DNA from: Ga0077548 sp035440445
GTDB lineage: Bacteria; Pseudomonadota; Alphaproteobacteria; Rhizobiales; Xanthobacteraceae
Direction: 5' to 3'
Assembly (NCBI GenBank): GCA_035440445.1
Contig: DAORMJ010000014.1
Location: 1-64,000, forward strand
Length of the DNA: 64,000 nucleotides
Made by a program: the position numbers and the translations under genes. Under the pieces are notes generated by a model that was given only the letters and a program-made list of their open reading frames with translations, did no database searches and was not told the origin of the DNA. This document shows, one piece after another, positions 60,400 through 64,000 of the stretch (its first letter is position 1; each line of letters opens with the position of its first letter).

Positions 60400-61158
60400 T
60401 CAGAGCTTCCAGCCGGAATGCAGCGCGACGATGCCGCCGCTCATCGGCGTCGCGGTCACGCGCGAGAAACCGGCATCGCGAATGAGCTTCGCAAACGCAT
60501 CGCGGTCCGGAAATTTCCGGATCGATTCCACGAGATACTGATAGGCCTCGCGGTCGCCGGTAACCAGACGTCCGATCTCCGGGATCGCGCGGAAGGAATA
60601 AGCGTCGTAAATCGCATCCAGCCCCGGCAGATCGACATTGCTGAATTCGAGGCAGAAGAACTGCCCGCCGGTTTTCATGACGCGATGCATTTCTTTCAGC
60701 GCTACCGGAATGCGCGGCACGTTGCGAATGCCGAAAGCGATGGTCACCGCGTCGAAGTGCTTGCCAGGGAAGGGGAGCGATTCTGCGTTCGCCTCGGCAA
60801 AGCGCACTACATGATCGATGTTGCGCGCAATTGCGCGCTCGCGGCCGACCGTGAGCATGTCGCCATTGATGTCGGCGACGGTCACTTCCGCGCCGCTGCC
60901 GCCGGCTTCGATGATGCGAAACGCGATATCGCCGGTGCCGCCTGCGACATCGAGCACCCGGAATTTCTGATCTCCGAGCGGCGGGCGCATTTTCGAGATC
61001 AATGCGTCCTTCCAGGCCCGGTGCATTCCGGCCGACATCAGGTCGTTCATCAGGTCGTAGCGGCCTGCGACCGAATGAAAGACGTCGTCGACCATGCGCT
61101 GCTTTTCGGTGAGCGGCACGTCGCGAAAGCCGAAATGGGTCGAGTGCTCGGAAGTCAT
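60400..61158 (-). CDS. ubiE: Ubiquinone/menaquinone biosynthesis C-methyltransferase
   Basis: UbiE methylates the demethoxy-quinone ring. The 252-residue product has FHSVAGRYDLMNDLMSAGMHRAWKD, SAM motif VLDVAGGTGDIAFRI, EANAESLPFPGKHFDAVTIAFGIRNV and the ending MSGGIVALHSGWKL. ATG 61158 is the family start. It is divergent from the mutM remnant and starts the ubiE-ubiB pair. Confidence 0.96.
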   Translation of the reverse strand: MTSEHSTHFGFRDVPLTEKQRMVDDVFHSVAGRYDLMNDLMSAGMHRAWKDALISKMRPPLGDQKFRVLDVAGGTGDIAFRIIEAGGSGAEVTVADINGDMLTVGRERAIARNIDHVVRFAEANAESLPFPGKHFDAVTIAFGIRNVPRIPVALKEMHRVMKTGGQFFCLEFSNVDLPGLDAIYDAYSFRAIPEIGRLVTGDREAYQYLVESIRKFPDRDAFAKLIRDAGFSRVTATPMSGGIVALHSGWKL

Positions 61159-61251
61159 CGGGGTTCCATGGAAATTGCGCGCGACCATAGCCCGGAGGCT
61201 GGCCTTTCGCTATCACCGCAGCGGATCCGGCGGGAAGTAGCGTTACTAAAA

Positions 61252-62129
61252 ATGCCCGAATTACCCGAAGTCGAGACGGTTCGCCGCGGCCTTGTACCGG
61301 TGATGGAAGGCGCCACCATCGAGCGGATCGAGGTGCGGCGTCCTGACCTGCGCTGGCCGTTTCCCGAGCGCTTCGCCGAACGCATGCGGGGCAGGAAGAT
61401 CGAAGCCCTCCGCCGCCGCGCGAAATATCTGCTCGCCGATCTCGATCAAGGCGAGACGCTGATCATGCATCTCGGCATGTCTGGCTCGTTCCGGGTGCTG
61501 CTTGGTAACGAGGAGACTTCGCCTGGCGAGTTCATGTATCCGCGCTCGGTCGCATCCGTGCATGATCATGTTGTTTTCCATCTCGCGCCGCGCGCGACCG
61601 TGACCTTCAACGATCCGCGCCGCTTCGGCGCCATGCTGATGAGCGGCACCGCGACGCTTGGCGAGCACGCGCTCTTCAAGGGCCTCCCGAGCCGCTCGGC
61701 GAGGAACTGACGCCCGGCTATCTCGCCTCCGCCTGCGCAGGGCGCAAGACCAGCCTGAAGGCGGCACTTCTCGATCAGCGCATCGTGGCGGGCCTCGGCA
61801 ATATATATGTCTCGGAGGCGCTGCACCGCGCGCATCTGTCGCCGAAGAAGCCCGCAGGCGTGTTGGCGGACCGCAAGGGCGCACCCACGGAAGCTGCGCA
61901 ACGCCTCGTTCCCGCGATCCGCAAGGTCATCGAGACCGCGATCGAGGCGGGTGGGTCGTCGCTGCGCGATCACCGCAAGACCGATGGCGAACTCGGCATG
62001 TTCCAGCACCGTTTCCGGGTTTATGACCGGGAAGGCGTGCGCTGTCCGACGCGCGGTTGCAGCGGCACCGTCAAGGCAATCGTGCAGAATGCCCGCACGA
62101 CTTATTACTGCCCGGTCTGTCAGCGCTGA
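61252..62129 (+). pseudogene. mutM: Formamidopyrimidine-DNA glycosylase, frameshifted
   Basis: MutM removes 8-oxoguanine opposite cytosine. The first reading frame begins with the catalytic MPELPEVETVRRG and Lys58 (RAKYLL) and ends early at 61710 in KGLPSRSARN. The rest of the protein, beginning EPLGEELTPGY, continues in another frame to 62129 with VAGLGNIYVSEAL and the zinc finger CPTRGC...CPVCQR. The break is at about 61686-61690, where the family reads GLGPEPLGEE; a deletion of 1 or 4 bases restores it. Total length (878) fits. Either the gene is inactive or the sequence has an error. Confidence 0.85.
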
Positions 62130-62182
62130 GATTGCGGCCGCCCCCGCCCTTCGATAGCAAAGAGCCAATCGGAGGAACGCGC

Positions 62183-62956
62183 ATGGCTTATGAAACCATT
62201 TTGGCAGAAGTCGAAGGCCGCGTCGGCATCATCACACTCAATCGGCCCAAGGCGCTGAACGCGCTGAACTCCCAACTCTTCAAGGAAATGAATGAGGTGC
62301 TGGATGGCTGGGAGACCGATGAGAGCATCGGTTGCGTGCTCCTGACTGGTTCGGACAAAGCCTTCGCCGCCGGGGCCGACATCAAGGAGATGGAGCCCCT
62401 CTCTTATCCCGGTACCTATGTCGACGATTTCATCACGCCCTGGGACCGGCTCGGCCGCTTTCGCAAGCCGCTGGTTGCCGCGGTCGCAGGCTACGCGCTC
62501 GGCGGCGGCTGCGAACTGGCGATGATGTGCGACATCGTGCTTGCGGCCGACAATGCTCAGTTCGGCCAGCCCGAGATCAAGCTCGGCGTCATTCCGGGTG
62601 CTGGCGGAACGCAGCGGCTCACCCGCATCATCGGCAAGGCCAAGGCCATGGAGCTCGTGCTGACCGGCCGCATGATGGGTGCCGAAGAAGCCGAGCGCTC
62701 CGGGCTCGTCGCCCGCGTGATCCCACTTGCAGAGCTCAAGAACGAGGCGATGAACGTCGCGCAGACCATCGCGGGCCTGTCGCTTCCCGCTGTCATGATC
62801 GCCAAGGAGAGCGTTAACCGCGCTTACGAGACCACGCTTGCCGAAGGCATTCGCTTCGAGCGGCGGGTGTTTCAGTCGCTTTTCGGCACCGGCGACCAGA
62901 AGGAAGGCATGAACGCCTTTGTTTCCAAGCGCGCGCCTGCCTTCAAGCATCGGTAA
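62183..62956 (+). CDS. Enoyl-CoA hydratase
   Basis: A 257-residue crotonase. The two catalytic glutamates lie in YALGGGCELAMMCDIV and QFGQPEIKLGVIPGAGGTQRL, and AAGADIKEM is the oxyanion loop, matching mitochondrial short-chain ECHS1. It hydrates enoyl-CoA in beta-oxidation. ATG 62183 follows GGAGGAA. It precedes rpsT, as in many Hyphomicrobiales. Confidence 0.93.
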   Translation: MAYETILAEVEGRVGIITLNRPKALNALNSQLFKEMNEVLDGWETDESIGCVLLTGSDKAFAAGADIKEMEPLSYPGTYVDDFITPWDRLGRFRKPLVAAVAGYALGGGCELAMMCDIVLAADNAQFGQPEIKLGVIPGAGGTQRLTRIIGKAKAMELVLTGRMMGAEEAERSGLVARVIPLAELKNEAMNVAQTIAGLSLPAVMIAKESVNRAYETTLAEGIRFERRVFQSLFGTGDQKEGMNAFVSKRAPAFKHR

Positions 62957-62986
62957 AATAAAGCGAATTTCGGCGTCATTCTTTGA

Positions 62987-63015
62987 TTGACGGGCCAGAC
63001 GAGCCCGCCTATAGG
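62987..63015 (+). promoter_or_regulatory. Sigma-70-type promoter for rpsT
   Basis: TTGACG (62987-62992), a 17-base spacer and TATAGG (63010-63015). The predicted start near 63022 gives a 70-base leader to the rpsT ATG. Confidence 0.6.
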
Positions 63016-63091
63016 AACGCGCGCCGTACGAGCAGCCGCCTGAAAGCGGCCGCCTCGGCTTTCTGACATCTAACCTGACGGTACAGGCTTC

Positions 63092-63355
63092 ATGGCCAAT
63101 ACGACTTCTGCAAAAAAAGCGGCGCGTAAGATCGCTCGCCGCACCGAGATCAACACCAATCGCCGTTCGCGCATGCGCACCCTCGTGCGCGGCGTGGAAG
63201 AAGCGCTGAGCGGCGGCGATGCGGCTAAGGCGAAGGACGCGCTCAAGGCGGCCGAGCCCGCGATCGTTCGCGCGGCCCAGACCGGCGTCATCCATCGCAA
63301 CACGGCTTCGCGTACCGTTTCGCGGCTTGCTGCACGCGTAAAGAAGCTCGGCTGA
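63092..63355 (+). CDS. rpsT: Ribosomal protein S20
   Basis: An 87-residue basic helical protein of the 30S subunit, MANTTSAKKAARKIARRTEINTNRRSRMRT, ending NTASRTVSRLAARVKKLG. In alphaproteobacteria it commonly lies directly before dnaA. It has its own promoter and terminator. Confidence 0.97.
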   Translation: MANTTSAKKAARKIARRTEINTNRRSRMRTLVRGVEEALSGGDAAKAKDALKAAEPAIVRAAQTGVIHRNTASRTVSRLAARVKKLG

Positions 63356-63390
63356 TCGAGCCGCTTCATTAAGCCAATCGAAATTTGAGA

Positions 63391-63417
63391 AAGCCCGGCT
63401 TCGCGCCGGGCTTTTTT
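63391..63417 (+). terminator. Intrinsic terminator of rpsT
   Basis: AAGCCCGGC (63391-63399) pairs perfectly with GCCGGGCTT (63405-63413) over a 5-base loop, followed by a T-run to 63417. This isolates rpsT from whatever lies downstream. Confidence 0.92.
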
Positions 63418-64000
63418 GTTGCGTGTTGTCGCGCTGTTACACGCTTACCTTTGTCTGCTTGCGCTGCATCATACGAAGAAAGTTTTTGCAAGCCCTTCGG
63501 CGTTGCGGGCGCGATGTTGCGCCAGCGGCTGCGTGCTTTTCTTTGAACGAAAATCGCAAAGAGTCACAGAACCTTGCGCAGTAAGCGCGATGACGGAGTT
63601 GGAAATTCGTTCTTTGTGCTTGGTTCGCGCCAACGAAATAGTTTCATTGATCTGTCGTGGAAGCGTCACGTTGCAACAAAGCCATGAGCGCGAATCTGCT
63701 TGAAGAGTCAGCGCGTTGCTGCGCGAATGCTGTTGGCAAAAGAAGTTTTGTGCGCTGCTCGCAAGCGTGCTCGAAAAAAACTTAAATAAAAGTTCGTTGC
63801 GCGCGGCCTAAGCACTGCTATCGTCCAGTCGTTCTCCGGGGCTTCCGGCGGGCTTCACTTCAGGACTAGCGTGTTACGCACTCAAAATTTTTGAGGTGGG
63901 GTTCTTTTGTCTCAAAATGCATCACCATCGCGTGGATGCAAGGTGACGACGGAAGGCCAGGCTGAACAGACGGCAGAGATAAAAACAGTGCCCGGCGACA
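63418..64000. other. Non-coding region, probably upstream of dnaA
   Basis: No credible gene is present in these 583 bases. A weak promoter on the plus strand is TTGCGC (63797-63802), 16 bases, TATCGT (63819-63824). Three GANTC sites, the CcrM target, occur at 63561, 63692 and 63705. TTGCGC occurs four times (63459, 63517, 63574, 63797). Inverted repeats are CTCAAAA/TTTTGAG (63881-63895) and TGCATC/GATGCA (63918-63940). I see no consensus DnaA box. By synteny dnaA should begin beyond the window, so this would be its regulatory region. Confidence 0.5.

Noticed and set aside
60340..61251. Long plus-strand open frame running into the mutM start
   Set aside because: It is the opposite strand of ubiB and ubiE; only the part from the ATG at 61252 has MutM sequence.
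63416..63703. 95-codon plus-strand open frame after rpsT
   Set aside because: Begins inside the terminator U-run, no ribosome site, Cys/Leu-rich sequence with no domain; likely chance.
63418..64000. A complete oriC with DnaA boxes
   Set aside because: No consensus TTATCCACA-like boxes were found, and in rhizobia oriC is often near hemE rather than next to dnaA.

Overview
The window is a gene-dense stretch of a high-GC alphaproteobacterial chromosome. Gene content and order point to Hyphomicrobiales, most like the Nitrobacteraceae/Xanthobacteraceae side. Supporting markers are the cluster lptC-lptA-lptB-rpoN-hpf-ptsN, the order trpF-trpB-trpA-accD-folC facing trxA-addA-addB-murU-tsaE, the run ubiE-ubiB-coaBC-dut, mutM next to rpsT, FYDLN-acid and DUF1150 proteins, and a ROSE-type RNA thermometer before an Hsp20 gene. 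The window ends in a long non-coding region after rpsT, where dnaA normally follows in this group, so the right end is probably near the replication origin region; dnaA itself is not in view.

Layout. 1-8.3 kb: end of a phospholipid N-methyltransferase-like gene, then an FMN reductase, pyrF, dapB, gpmA, an Ada-like alkyltransferase, nth and small conserved genes. 8.4-12.7 kb: pheT, pheS, rplT and rpmI on the minus strand, behind a structured leader. 12.7-13.6 kb: an AT-rich islet with a DUF3800 gene and, facing it, a compact candidate small RNA with its own promoter and terminator; a methyltransferase gene follows, and together they separate rpmI from infC, which starts with AUU. 15.5-24 kb: glycosyltransferase, hydrolase, queG, an FzlA-like GST, uppP, an NDUFA9-like protein, tRNA-Leu, a HemS-like protein, aquaporin and RNase D. 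24-30.5 kb: LPS transport, sigma-54, hibernation factor and IIA-Ntr, then DUF1150/Hsp20 with its thermometer and tRNA-Ala. 30.5-43.5 kb: a forward block aroA-cmk-rpsA-sppA-ihfB-lapA-ocd-trpF-trpB-(secreted protein)-trpA-accD-folC. 43.6-61.2 kb: a reverse block of trxA, addAB, murU, a tsaE-amgK fusion, a PAS histidine kinase, cysK, an Rrf2 regulator, dut, coaBC, ubiB and ubiE. 61.2-64 kb: a frameshifted mutM, an enoyl-CoA hydratase, rpsT and the region upstream of the expected dnaA.

Most of the window is housekeeping. The parts worth a closer look are the candidate small RNA and DUF3800 islet, the rpmI leader with two competing pairings, the ROSE thermometer, the broken mutM, the non-AUG starts (AUU infC, CUG queG, UUG trpB and ubiB), the linked AmgK/MurU pair, and the secreted protein translationally coupled between trpB and trpA.
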